DNA of 18,880 nucleotides from contig CAZHBB010000057.1 of assembly GCA_964530185.1 (NCBI GenBank), positions 1-18,880 on the forward strand, read 5' to 3'. The stretch is from PWVB01 sp964530185 (lineage in GTDB: Bacteria; Chloroflexota; Anaerolineae; B4-G1; SLSP01). Under the pieces are notes generated by a model that saw nothing but the letters and a program-made list of their open reading frames with translations, was not told where the DNA came from and ran no database searches. Shown here one piece after another: positions 1 to 6,847 of this stretch (its first letter is position 1; the number at the start of each line of letters is the position of its first letter). The position numbers were made by a program, and so were the translations under genes.

Positions 1-121
1 GACGCAGCGGTGAACCGTTGGGGCAAGGGGTCAGGGAGCCCGCACAATGTCTGGCAATGAGCTCCTGGACGCTGACATCATCCCTCAATTGGGATAACTT
101 CCATCGAGTCACGCAGCTTGG
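1..121. other. window-edge stretch, no gene assigned
   Basis: This lies downstream of the minus-strand response regulator. One plus-strand frame is open from base 3 to a TAA at 123-125, so it could be the tail of a convergent gene entering from the left. Its residues are rich in Ser, Trp and Gln and match nothing I recognise. A TTGGGATAA at 89-97 is the reverse complement of the repeat unit at 12898-12949. No clear terminator hairpin is visible. Confidence 0.2.
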
Positions 122-781
122 CTAATTCCCCTCCAGGAACTCCTGCAAGTTGTGGCGCACAGCGTAGGCGGCTGCCTCTGCGCGGTTAGTGACCTCCAAC
201 TTCGAGAGGATGCTGCTGACATAGTTGCGAACTGTCCCCTCGCCAAGGAAGAGCTCCTTGGCGATCTGTTTGTTGGTATATCCATGAGACACCAGAGAGA
301 GGACTTTCAGTTCCTGTTCCGTGAGATCCTTGAATGCCGTGGCTTGCTCCTGTCGTGTGGCCTGTCTCACCCGTGCAAGGACCTGCTGAGTGACGAGGGG
401 GTCGATGAGCGCATAACCTTGAGCCACCTGCCGTACAGCGCGGATCAGATCCTCGCCTCCGCCCTGCTTCAACACATAGCCTGCAGCGCCAGCGCTGATT
501 GCGTCAAACAGCATCTCATCCTCGGCATACGAGGTCAACATGATCACCTGAGTCTCCGGCAGGCTTTCCTTGATCTCCCGGCAAGCCTGGATGCCGTTCT
601 TGCCGGGCATTCTGATGTCCATCACGATCACATCTGGACGGTGGAGGAGAGCCTTCTCCACAGCCTCACTCGCTGAGCTGGCCTCATCGACGACGACAAA
701 GTCAGGCTGACCGGTGAGAAGGGTACGTAGTCCAAGTCGCACCACCTCATGGTCGTCCACGATCAAAACTCTATAGGTCAT
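122..781 (-). CDS. NarL/DevR-type response regulator
   Basis: This is the DNA-binding output half of the two-component pair encoded with the kinase just upstream. From the chosen start there is a receiver domain (about residues 1-120) with the acidic pair D9-D10, phospho-acceptor D55 in VIVMDIRMPG, a Thr in MLTSYAED and a Lys in GYVLKQ. A LuxR-type helix-turn-helix follows near the C-terminus (LTEQELKVL, then NKQIAKELFLGEGTVRNYV). The helix-turn-helix wording is closest to DevR/LiaR regulators, which bind DNA as phosphorylated dimers. An ATG at 799 overlaps the kinase stop as ATGA, but the ATG at 781 has a GAGGTGGG ribosome site about 9 bases upstream and begins directly with the receiver strand, so I prefer 781. 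The protein is then 219 aa, a normal length. Target genes cannot be read from the sequence. Confidence 0.93.
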   Translation of the reverse strand: MTYRVLIVDDHEVVRLGLRTLLTGQPDFVVVDEASSASEAVEKALLHRPDVIVMDIRMPGKNGIQACREIKESLPETQVIMLTSYAEDEMLFDAISAGAAGYVLKQGGGEDLIRAVRQVAQGYALIDPLVTQQVLARVRQATRQEQATAFKDLTEQELKVLSLVSHGYTNKQIAKELFLGEGTVRNYVSSILSKLEVTNRAEAAAYAVRHNLQEFLEGN

Positions 782-795
782 TGCGTTTGCCCACC

Positions 796-2154
796 TCATG
801 TGTAAGGAATTGTCAGGTGATACGTCACACCTGCACCCGGCGCACTCTCTATACGTAGAGTACCTTCCAACAATCTCGTGCGTTCACGGATATTGCGCAG
901 GCCGTATCCTTTGCCTACCTGAAGCGTCTTCATCCCGATGCCGTCATCGCTGATGGTCAATACGATACCATCAATATCATAGTCCAGATGAACCTGGACT
1001 TTTCTTGCCTGCGCATGGCGGGCGGTGTTAGCCAGCGCCTCTCGTACGATCTGGAAGATGTGCCGTCGGCGGTTGGTGGACTGAATCGGCACGACCGTAC
1101 CTGTCAGACGGAATTCTGTTTCGAGCAGGGTATTGACCCGGAAGTCACGCAACAAGTGCTCGATGCCCTCTGGCAGGTCATAATCCTGCATGTCGCTGCG
1201 TAGATCGAAGATATACCGTCGGATGTCCTGGATGGTTCCGTTGAGGCGGTCAATCACACGCCCAATCTGGGCCTGGGCCCGATCGGGCTGGAGTGGGACC
1301 ATGGGCTGGATGCTTTCGAGCAAAAGGCCTGCGGCGTAAATGGATTGAATGATCCCATCATGTAACTCACGTCCGATCCGCTCCCGGTCCTCGGCCAAAG
1401 CCTGGAGTCGTTCCACATCCTCCACCCATTGTTCGATCTCATTCTGGATGGTCGTCAGTGACCGCGCCAATCCCCACACCATGCCCGCTCCCACAAGCGT
1501 CCACGCCCATCCCAGTGATATGGGGTGTCCGAGGTCAAGGGAGAGAGTCCGGGCTCCCAGTGTGGCGAGAGGGGGCACCACACCAAGGTTGAGCAGGCCG
1601 AAAGCCCCGGTGGAAAGCTCAATGAGTCGCAGGGCGGGACGAATGCGAGTGCGGAGGGCTGGCGTAAGAGATCGATAGCTCTGTTGTCTGAATCCCACCG
1701 CGGTGAGCAGTCCCCCGGACAGGGCTAGGGCGTAACGGATCCCGATCTCAGTAGGGGAGGCCAGAGCCTGCCAGTCAAACCCGGTGGCAACGGCAGCCGC
1801 CCCGTAGGGCACAAGCCACAGACTGCAGACGCTCAGCAGTAGAAGGGGGAGTCGGGCTTTGTAAGTCTCCTCGGTCAGGAAAGTCTGGATTCCGAACATG
1901 AGCAATGATGTATAGGTGGTCCCAATCTCAAGGGCCTGGACCAAAGGGGGAAGCGGTACGAGATCCGGCAGGAGTTGATTGAATAGTGCATGCCAGGCGA
2001 TCAGGGCCTCCCCAATCGCGAAAGCGGTGAGCCATCCGAGGTGTTGGGCCAGCCGAATTCGATGGCTCCGATAGTGTAAGAAACGTGCAGTCAGTCCGAG
2101 GGAGAAGAACACCAGGCCATGACTGAAGCGTCCCAATACGGCCGCGATCTCCAT
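796..2154 (-). CDS. membrane sensor histidine kinase, HisKA_3 type (LiaS/DevS-like)
   Basis: This is the sensor kinase partner of the response regulator that follows 14 bases after its stop. The N-terminal 230 residues are strongly hydrophobic, with about six membrane segments and no recognisable PAS or GAF domain, so the stimulus is probably sensed in or at the membrane. A short helical linker (about 233-258) leads to the dimerisation and phospho-acceptor helix RIGRELHDGIIQS, with H265 as the likely autophosphorylated histidine. The HATPase domain shows the N box (REALANTARHA, N376), the G1 box (SDDGIGM, about 402-408) and the G2 box (GKGYGLRNI). This H-box belongs to the NarX/DesK/LiaS class, which pairs with LuxR-type regulators as here. 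Length (452 aa) is typical. A promoter is proposed at 2248-2275, giving a leader of roughly 85 bases. Confidence 0.93.
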   Translation of the reverse strand: MEIAAVLGRFSHGLVFFSLGLTARFLHYRSHRIRLAQHLGWLTAFAIGEALIAWHALFNQLLPDLVPLPPLVQALEIGTTYTSLLMFGIQTFLTEETYKARLPLLLLSVCSLWLVPYGAAAVATGFDWQALASPTEIGIRYALALSGGLLTAVGFRQQSYRSLTPALRTRIRPALRLIELSTGAFGLLNLGVVPPLATLGARTLSLDLGHPISLGWAWTLVGAGMVWGLARSLTTIQNEIEQWVEDVERLQALAEDRERIGRELHDGIIQSIYAAGLLLESIQPMVPLQPDRAQAQIGRVIDRLNGTIQDIRRYIFDLRSDMQDYDLPEGIEHLLRDFRVNTLLETEFRLTGTVVPIQSTNRRRHIFQIVREALANTARHAQARKVQVHLDYDIDGIVLTISDDGIGMKTLQVGKGYGLRNIRERTRLLEGTLRIESAPGAGVTYHLTIPYT

Positions 2155-2247
2155 CGATTCCTTTCTAGTGCCATCATGTCTCGCGGGTCAGCTCAGTTGG
2201 TCACTGTACGCTGGCCCTGGTCTGACTGAGATCCCCCCTGAGTTTAG

Positions 2248-2275
2248 AGTATACCATAGCACCATAGTCCATCAA
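2248..2275 (-). promoter_or_regulatory. sigma-70-like promoter for the kinase-regulator operon
   Basis: On the minus strand TTGATG (2275-2270) is followed after 16 bases by TATACT (2253-2248). Transcription would start near 2241. The two boxes are identical to those of the divergent rarA promoter about 60 bases away. A TGGGGATAA (minus strand, 2288-2280) sits just upstream of the -35 box and differs by one base from the repeat unit at 12898-12949. Confidence 0.6.
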
Positions 2276-2330
2276 AACATTATCCCCAGGTAACAGTTCA
2301 CTCTCGGTCAGGGCGTTGAAAGCGCGGTCC

Positions 2331-2358
2331 TTGATGGTTGGCATGGCCGGGCTATACT
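2331..2358 (+). promoter_or_regulatory. sigma-70-like promoter of rarA
   Basis: TTGATG (2331-2336), a 16-base spacer and TATACT (2353-2358). The expected transcription start near 2365 is only about 4 bases before the rarA ATG at 2369, and no Shine-Dalgarno sequence precedes that ATG, so the transcript should be leaderless or nearly so. Confidence 0.6.
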
Positions 2359-2368
2359 TAATCTCGAC

Positions 2369-3697
2369 ATGGACCTGTTCGAAGCGAGTCGTCGCGAGCA
2401 GTTGGAAAAGGAAGCCCCACTTGCCGCCAGAATGCGCCCGCGAACCCTGGATGAGTTCGTAGGACAGGAGCATATTGTTGGGCGTGGGCGGCTGCTGCGT
2501 CGTGCCATTGAGACAGATCGTCTCTTTTCCTCGATTATCTTCTGGGGACCGCCTGGCTCTGGGAAGACTACGCTGGCTGCGGTGATCGCGAACCTCACGC
2601 GTGCGCATTTCGAGACGCTCAACGCTGTCCTGGCGGGTGTGGCTGATCTGCGGAGGTTGATTACCGAGGCGCGAGAGCGGCGTGCTATGCATGGGCAGCG
2701 GACCCTGCTTATGGTAGACGAGATCCACCGGTGGAACAAAGCCCAACAGGACGGTTTGCTGCCGGTTGTGGAGGATGGCACGATCACCCTGATTGGGGCG
2801 ACGACGGAGAATCCATACTTCTCGATCATCGCGCCACTTCTGAGCCGTTCGCGGATCTTCCGGTTTCGGGCGCTTTCATCCGATGAGATCTTGGGCCTGT
2901 TGCGGAGGGCCCTGACAGATGAGCAACGGGGCTATGGCCGGCGTGCCGTCCGGGTCGATGAGGAGGCTCTGATCCATCTGGCGGAGTATGCGGATGGCGA
3001 CGCGCGGACGGCATTGAACGCTCTGGAACTCGCGGTGGAGTCAACCCCGCCAGGTCCCGATGGGGTCATCCATATCACGCTTCAGGTGGCTGAGGAGTCT
3101 ATCCAACGCCGGGCTTTACAGTACGATCGCGCTGGTGACGAGCACTACAACACCGTCAGCGCGTTCATCAAGTCGATCCGTGGTTCGGACCCCGACGCTG
3201 CACTTTACTATCTCGCCAAGATGGTCCTGGCGGGCGAGGACCCCCGTTTTATCCTCCGTCGGCTGCTGATCGCCGCGGCGGAGGACATCGGGTTGGCCTC
3301 GCCGATGGCGATTGCGGTCGTCATGGCCTGTGCGCAGGCCTTCGAGTGGGTGGGCATGCCGGAGGGGCAATACCATTTAGCCGAGGCGACCCTGTATCTG
3401 GCCACGGCACCAAAGTCCAACAGCATCGGTGCCTACTGGAAGGCACGTGAGTTCATCGAGACTCAGGGGTACCGTCCGCCGCCCGTCTACCTGCGTGATC
3501 CACGTACGTTGCTCAACGAGGAACGCCGGGCCAGTGCGGCATACAAGTACCCTCATAGCTACCCCGGGGGATGGGTCCGGCAGCGCTATTTGCCCGAGGG
3601 TGTGGAAGGAGGATGGTATCAACCTAAGGGGATCGGCTACGAAGAGCGCATCGCTGAGTTTCTCAAGCGTCTGAGAGAAGGGAAGGAACAGAGATGA
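2369..3697 (+). CDS. rarA: replication-associated recombination protein A (RarA/MgsA AAA+ ATPase)
   Basis: RarA (MgsA; WRNIP1 in eukaryotes) is a clamp-loader-like AAA+ ATPase that acts at stalled replication forks. The N-terminal PLAARMRPRTLDEFVGQEH is the family signature. Walker A is GPPGSGKT (60-67), Walker B is LLMVDEIH (113-120) followed by RWNKAQQD, sensor 1 is GATTENP (143-149), and an SRSRIF segment follows. The C-terminal third carries the MgsA oligomerisation region, with recognisable family stretches such as ALYYLAKMVLAGEDP and the Tyr/Pro-rich end. The length of 442 aa matches the family. The position after Walker B is Trp where most homologues have Phe. The ATG at 2369 is fixed by homology at MDLFE and has no ribosome site. 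The gene heads a plus-strand operon and its stop overlaps the next start (ATGA). Confidence 0.96.
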   Translation: MDLFEASRREQLEKEAPLAARMRPRTLDEFVGQEHIVGRGRLLRRAIETDRLFSSIIFWGPPGSGKTTLAAVIANLTRAHFETLNAVLAGVADLRRLITEARERRAMHGQRTLLMVDEIHRWNKAQQDGLLPVVEDGTITLIGATTENPYFSIIAPLLSRSRIFRFRALSSDEILGLLRRALTDEQRGYGRRAVRVDEEALIHLAEYADGDARTALNALELAVESTPPGPDGVIHITLQVAEESIQRRALQYDRAGDEHYNTVSAFIKSIRGSDPDAALYYLAKMVLAGEDPRFILRRLLIAAAEDIGLASPMAIAVVMACAQAFEWVGMPEGQYHLAEATLYLATAPKSNSIGAYWKAREFIETQGYRPPPVYLRDPRTLLNEERRASAAYKYPHSYPGGWVRQRYLPEGVEGGWYQPKGIGYEERIAEFLKRLREGKEQR

Positions 3698-4371
3698 GGC
3701 TGACGTGGTATGGTCATGCGGCATGGCATATTCAAGTCAGTGGGTTCAATGTGCTTGTCGACCCTTTCCTGTCAGGCAATCCTCTGGCGCCGGTGTCCCC
3801 GGAAGAAGTCGGCGCTGATTTCATTGTGGTGACCCATGGGCACGCAGACCATCTCGGGGATACTATTAAGATCGCCAAGCGTACAGGGGCCTTGGTCATT
3901 GCCAATGCAGAGATCAGCCGGTGGTTGAGCGGTCATGGCCTCAAGACGTATGGACAGCATATCGGGGGCAGTGCCTCGCACCCTTTTGGTCGACTGAAGC
4001 TGACGCAGGCCATACACGGCTCGTCTTTGCCTGATGGCACCTATGGTGGGATGCCCGCGGGGGTCTTGATCTCCGATGGCTCTTGTAAGGTCTATCATGC
4101 CGGAGATACGGGATTGTTCCCCGGCATGGCATTGATTGGTGAAGAGGGGGTGGACGTGGCCCTGCTCCCGATCGGTGACCGCTACACCATGGGACCTGAA
4201 GATGCCCTGCGGGCGGTCAAGTTCCTGCGGCCCCGGGTTGCCATTCCGATGCACTATAGCACCTGGGACATCATCCGGCAGGACCCTTACCGGTGGGCCG
4301 CCCGTGTTCGTGAGGAGACAGGGACGGAAGTTGTGGTATTATCAGTGGGGGATACTTACTTAGTGGAGTGA
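3694..4371 (+). CDS. UPF0173-type metal-dependent hydrolase (metallo-beta-lactamase fold)
   Basis: This is a cytoplasmic metallo-beta-lactamase-superfamily hydrolase of the UPF0173/UlaG-like group, whose substrate is generally unknown. The zinc-binding HGHADH motif is at residues 48-53. Further metal-site elements are the His and Asp in VYHAGDTGLFPGM and the late His in IPMHYSTW. The opening MRLTWYGHA and LVDPFLSGNP are typical of the group, and 225 aa is the expected length. The start ATG overlaps the rarA stop by four bases and has GGAAGGAAC upstream, which indicates translational coupling. Co-transcription with rarA suggests shared expression but does not prove a shared pathway. Confidence 0.9.
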   Translation: MRLTWYGHAAWHIQVSGFNVLVDPFLSGNPLAPVSPEEVGADFIVVTHGHADHLGDTIKIAKRTGALVIANAEISRWLSGHGLKTYGQHIGGSASHPFGRLKLTQAIHGSSLPDGTYGGMPAGVLISDGSCKVYHAGDTGLFPGMALIGEEGVDVALLPIGDRYTMGPEDALRAVKFLRPRVAIPMHYSTWDIIRQDPYRWAARVREETGTEVVVLSVGDTYLVE

Positions 4372-4376
4372 ATTGA

Positions 4377-4898
4377 TTGATGGACGATCCTGTGACTTGG
4401 AAGCTCATCCAGATCCTGCGTGAGTCATCGCATATCCTTGTTCCTCTGGAGGAGCTTTATGACCGCTTGATGGAGGAGGGGTGGATTGCCTGGATGACCC
4501 TTGACCAACTGGAAGACCTCATTGCGACAGACGAACGCTTCGAGGTCTATGAGGGTCTTGCAGAGTCCGATCTGCTCGATCCTCTGATTCAGTTTGCCCT
4601 CCAAGAGCGTGGATTACTCACGGGGCCTTTGGTGACGCTGCGCGACCGCACAACATCGGATGAGCAGATCTTTGCCGATATGCTCTCTCATCTGAAGGAG
4701 ATGAATGCAGCGCTCGAGACGGCGTGGCAGTTGCGCCCGCCGGGCAACCCCGAGGTTGAGGCCGAACTGCTCAATCTGCTGATGATGGGAGATATCCTGG
4801 AGCGTGAGATCCGCCGCGCGTTGGAGGGAGGAAACCTGATTGCGGACCTCGACGTGGACGTGGATGATGAACCTGATACGAAGTTGGGGAAGGCCTGA
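4377..4898 (+). CDS. conserved-looking hypothetical protein, possible winged-helix N-terminus
   Basis: I do not recognise this 173-aa acidic, soluble, mostly helical protein. The first 55 residues (WKLIQILRESS, then LYDRLMEEGWIAWMTLDQLEDLI, then DERFEVYEG) have the spacing of a small winged-helix domain of the HARE-HTH/RpoE-delta type: helices, a Trp, then a D-x-RF strand. This is an inference from pattern only. Residues 95-150 form a Leu-rich helical region (LSHLKEMNAALETAWQL, NLLMMGDILEREIRRAL) that could be a coiled coil, and the tail is Asp-rich. The start is TTG at 4377 (8 bases after GGAG at 4365-4368) or ATG at 4380. It lies 5 bases after the hydrolase stop, in the rarA operon. Confidence 0.75.
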   Translation: MMDDPVTWKLIQILRESSHILVPLEELYDRLMEEGWIAWMTLDQLEDLIATDERFEVYEGLAESDLLDPLIQFALQERGLLTGPLVTLRDRTTSDEQIFADMLSHLKEMNAALETAWQLRPPGNPEVEAELLNLLMMGDILEREIRRALEGGNLIADLDVDVDDEPDTKLGKA

Positions 4899-4926
4899 GG
4901 CGCGCGAAAGGGAAACAGGTGTTTGC

Positions 4927-4951
4927 CACGGGGAGGCCATGCCTCCCCGTG
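4927..4951. repeat. perfect 25-bp inverted repeat spanning a predicted start codon
   Basis: CACGGGGAGGC (4927-4937), loop CAT (4938-4940) and GCCTCCCCGTG (4941-4951) make an 11-bp perfect stem with a 3-base loop. It contains both the only GGGGAGG ribosome-site-like sequence and the ATG (4939-4941) of the following lipoprotein gene. No T-run follows (ATTGCATCTTG), so it is not a standard terminator. It could be a translation-controlling hairpin, an attenuator, or a copy of a dispersed palindromic (REP-like) element. Confidence 0.8.
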
Positions 4952-5763
4952 ATTGCATCTTGTGGTCAGTTCATAGGGGATGGTATTGGGTTTGGATAGC
5001 CTTTGGGGTCATGGTGCTCGCGGGGGCTATCGGGAGCTGTACATCCTCGGCCCATGGGCTTGACCGGGTCGTTGCCTCCGGCGTGTTGCGGGTCGCGCTC
5101 GATCCCTCGTTTCCACCTTTTGAGTCTGTGGATGCTGGAGGCAACCTGCAAGGGTTTGACGTGGATCTTGCGCGTGAGATCGCTGGACGCCTGGACCTGC
5201 AGGTGCACTTCGTGACGACGGGCTATGATGCCCTCTATGATGCCCTGGCGGTAGGGCGCGCTGACATAATCCTCTCCGCGCTTTATCCAGATCCCAGCCG
5301 TACCGCCGGCTATGTATTCAGCCAGCCATATTTCGATGCTGGCGAGGTGGTCTTGGTTGCCAGGGAGTCCCCAGTCACAGGGTTGCAGGACCTGGCGGGA
5401 CATACCGTAGCCTGTGTCTTCGGCACGGCAGGCCATATGGCTGTCCTGGAGTGGCAGGACACCTGGCGTGAGCCTCCTGAGTTGATGGTTGTGAGTTCCG
5501 TCATCACGGTACCCCACCTTCTGGAGACGGGCGTGGTGGATGCTGCCATTGTCGACCGGGTTTCTGCGCTGATAGCCCTCAGCGAGGATGGAGATCTGAG
5601 GATCCTTGAGAGTTCAGTGACCGAGGAACCCTATGTGGTCGCTGCGAGGCGACAGGACGCCACATTGATTGAGGCTGTGGACCGGGTACTTGAGACCCTG
5701 TTCGACGATGGGACGATCACCAGGTTGATCCAGCAGTGGATGCGGGCGGAGACCGTCCAGTAG
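4939..5763 (+). CDS. amino-acid-type (family 3) ABC solute-binding lipoprotein
   Basis: This is an extracytoplasmic solute-binding protein for a polar amino acid or similar small solute, predicted to be lipid-anchored. With the ATG at 4939 the protein is 274 aa. It has a basic-start signal peptide with hydrophobic core WVWIAFGVMVLAGA and a lipobox ending IGSC (C34). The mature part shows family 3 features: LRVALDPSFPPFE near the N-terminus, GFDVDLAREIAGRL, DIILSALYPDPSRT and GVVDAAIVD, ending with a helix TRLIQQW. The frame is open further upstream to 4840 inside the previous gene, but that part is not signal-like. The proposed ATG is only 2 bases after GGAGG and sits in a perfect hairpin, so a downstream TTG at 4960 remains possible. 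No permease or ATPase gene is adjacent, so its transporter partners lie elsewhere. Confidence 0.88.
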   Translation: MPPRDCILWSVHRGWYWVWIAFGVMVLAGAIGSCTSSAHGLDRVVASGVLRVALDPSFPPFESVDAGGNLQGFDVDLAREIAGRLDLQVHFVTTGYDALYDALAVGRADIILSALYPDPSRTAGYVFSQPYFDAGEVVLVARESPVTGLQDLAGHTVACVFGTAGHMAVLEWQDTWREPPELMVVSSVITVPHLLETGVVDAAIVDRVSALIALSEDGDLRILESSVTEEPYVVAARRQDATLIEAVDRVLETLFDDGTITRLIQQWMRAETVQ

Positions 5764-5771
5764 TCGTCCTG

Positions 5772-5802
5772 GGAAGGCACAGTCAGTAGAGCCTTCCGTG
5801 CC
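5772..5802 (+). terminator. weak hairpin after the solute-binding gene
   Basis: GGAAGGC (5772-5778) can pair with GCCTTCC (5791-5797), or alternatively GGCAC (5776-5780) with GTGCC (5798-5802). There is no clear T-run afterwards. It lies between the end of the rarA operon and the upp promoter, where a terminator would be expected. Confidence 0.35.
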
Positions 5803-5841
5803 TCCTATCTAAGATGGTGAACGGTTACATGTTCTTATCCA

Positions 5842-5869
5842 TTGACAACGTGGGGGCAGAAAGTACAAT
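5842..5869 (+). promoter_or_regulatory. sigma-70-like promoter of upp
   Basis: A perfect TTGACA (5842-5847), a 16-base spacer and TACAAT (5864-5869). Transcription would begin near 5876, giving a leader of about 50 bases before the upp ATG. I see no terminator-antiterminator pair of the pyrimidine attenuation kind in the leader. Confidence 0.75.
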
Positions 5870-5926
5870 GCGACCGCCGCGAATTTTGACCATCGAGCGT
5901 ATGGAAGGGGATTGATAGAGGTGACG

Positions 5927-6553
5927 ATGGGAAACCTCCATGTGTCGGAGCATCCGCTGGTCAGGCACAAGCTTACCCTTCTACGGGACAAGAACACCGA
6001 TCCCAAGAAGTTCCGTGAGTTAATCAGAGAGATCACATTGTTGATCGCTTATGAGGCCCTCCAGGATCTCAAGGTCGTCCCCAAGGAAGTCGAGACGCCC
6101 CTGGCCAAGACTGTGGGTTACAGGCTTGCCGAACCCATTGGTTTGGTGCCCATTCTGCGGGCGGGTTTGGGGATGGTAGAGGGGATCTGGGAGATGATAC
6201 CAGCCGCTGAGGTCTGGCACATTGGATTGTTCCGCGACGAGAAGACCTTGCGCCCGGTGGCCTACTACAATCGCTTGCCTGTTCATCCTACGGTTTCGGT
6301 ATGCCTGATCCTGGACCCCATGTTGGCGACCGGAGGTTCCGCCGTCAAGACGGTGGAGATCCTGAAGGAATGGGGCGCTCACCGCATCAAGTTCCTGGGC
6401 CTTATTGGTGCCCCTGAGGGGGTGGAGGTGTTGACGAGCCAGCATCCCGATGTGGATATCTATCTGGCTGCCCTTGATAGCCATCTGGACGAGCATGCGT
6501 ATATCGTCCCCGGGCTTGGGGATGCTGGAGACCGGCAGTTTGGCACGGCGTGA
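5927..6553 (+). CDS. upp: uracil phosphoribosyltransferase
   Basis: Upp salvages uracil: uracil plus PRPP gives UMP and pyrophosphate in the cytoplasm. The N-terminal EHPLVRHKLTLLRD is the family opening. The PRPP-binding loop is LDPMLATGGSA (129-139), and the uracil-binding C-terminal stretch YIVPGLGDAGDRQFGT is intact. From the ATG at 5927 the product is 208 aa, exactly the usual size. That ATG follows GAGG (5918-5921) by 5 bases. A TTG at 5912 in the same frame would add five residues and is less likely by homology. The gene is transcribed alone from the promoter at 5842-5869, with a 294-base gap before the next gene. Confidence 0.97.
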   Translation: MGNLHVSEHPLVRHKLTLLRDKNTDPKKFRELIREITLLIAYEALQDLKVVPKEVETPLAKTVGYRLAEPIGLVPILRAGLGMVEGIWEMIPAAEVWHIGLFRDEKTLRPVAYYNRLPVHPTVSVCLILDPMLATGGSAVKTVEILKEWGAHRIKFLGLIGAPEGVEVLTSQHPDVDIYLAALDSHLDEHAYIVPGLGDAGDRQFGTA

Positions 6554-6847
6554 GTCAAATCGTCTAACGGCCTTCCTTGGGCCTCGAGGGTGGCTCGGAG
6601 ATATGCCGCACCGTGATCCAAGGGCATCACACAAGGGCTGAGGCTGTGCTTCGCCATAGCCGTGGTTGCGCCTGCTTAACGCCTGACACATGGGTTGTTG
6701 GGGGCCATCGTCTGGCCCTGACGGTGAGCCGTTGCGATGCCTTGGGGGCTGTGGGGATGTTGTGCCCGATAGAGGTGATGGGAGGGCCTCAGGCTGCTGA
6801 GTGAGGAGGGGGTAGGCATCTTTAGCGAGTATGGCGGTATCTACCTG
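6554..6847. other. upp-to-transferase gap, no confident gene
   Basis: No recognisable gene, promoter or strong terminator is visible. A 75-codon plus-strand frame (6577-6804) starts at TTG without a ribosome site, is Cys-rich and resembles nothing I know. Its TGA overlaps a strong GAGGAGGGGG (6803-6812) that probably serves the next gene. Small hairpins such as GGGCC/GGCCC near 6707-6722 are too short to call. The stretch may be a decayed gene or an untranslated leader. Confidence 0.4.

Noticed and set aside
2201..2746. 181-codon minus-strand frame over the kinase-rarA gap and the start of rarA
   Set aside because: It overlaps rarA in antisense and would erase both divergent promoters. The product looks random.
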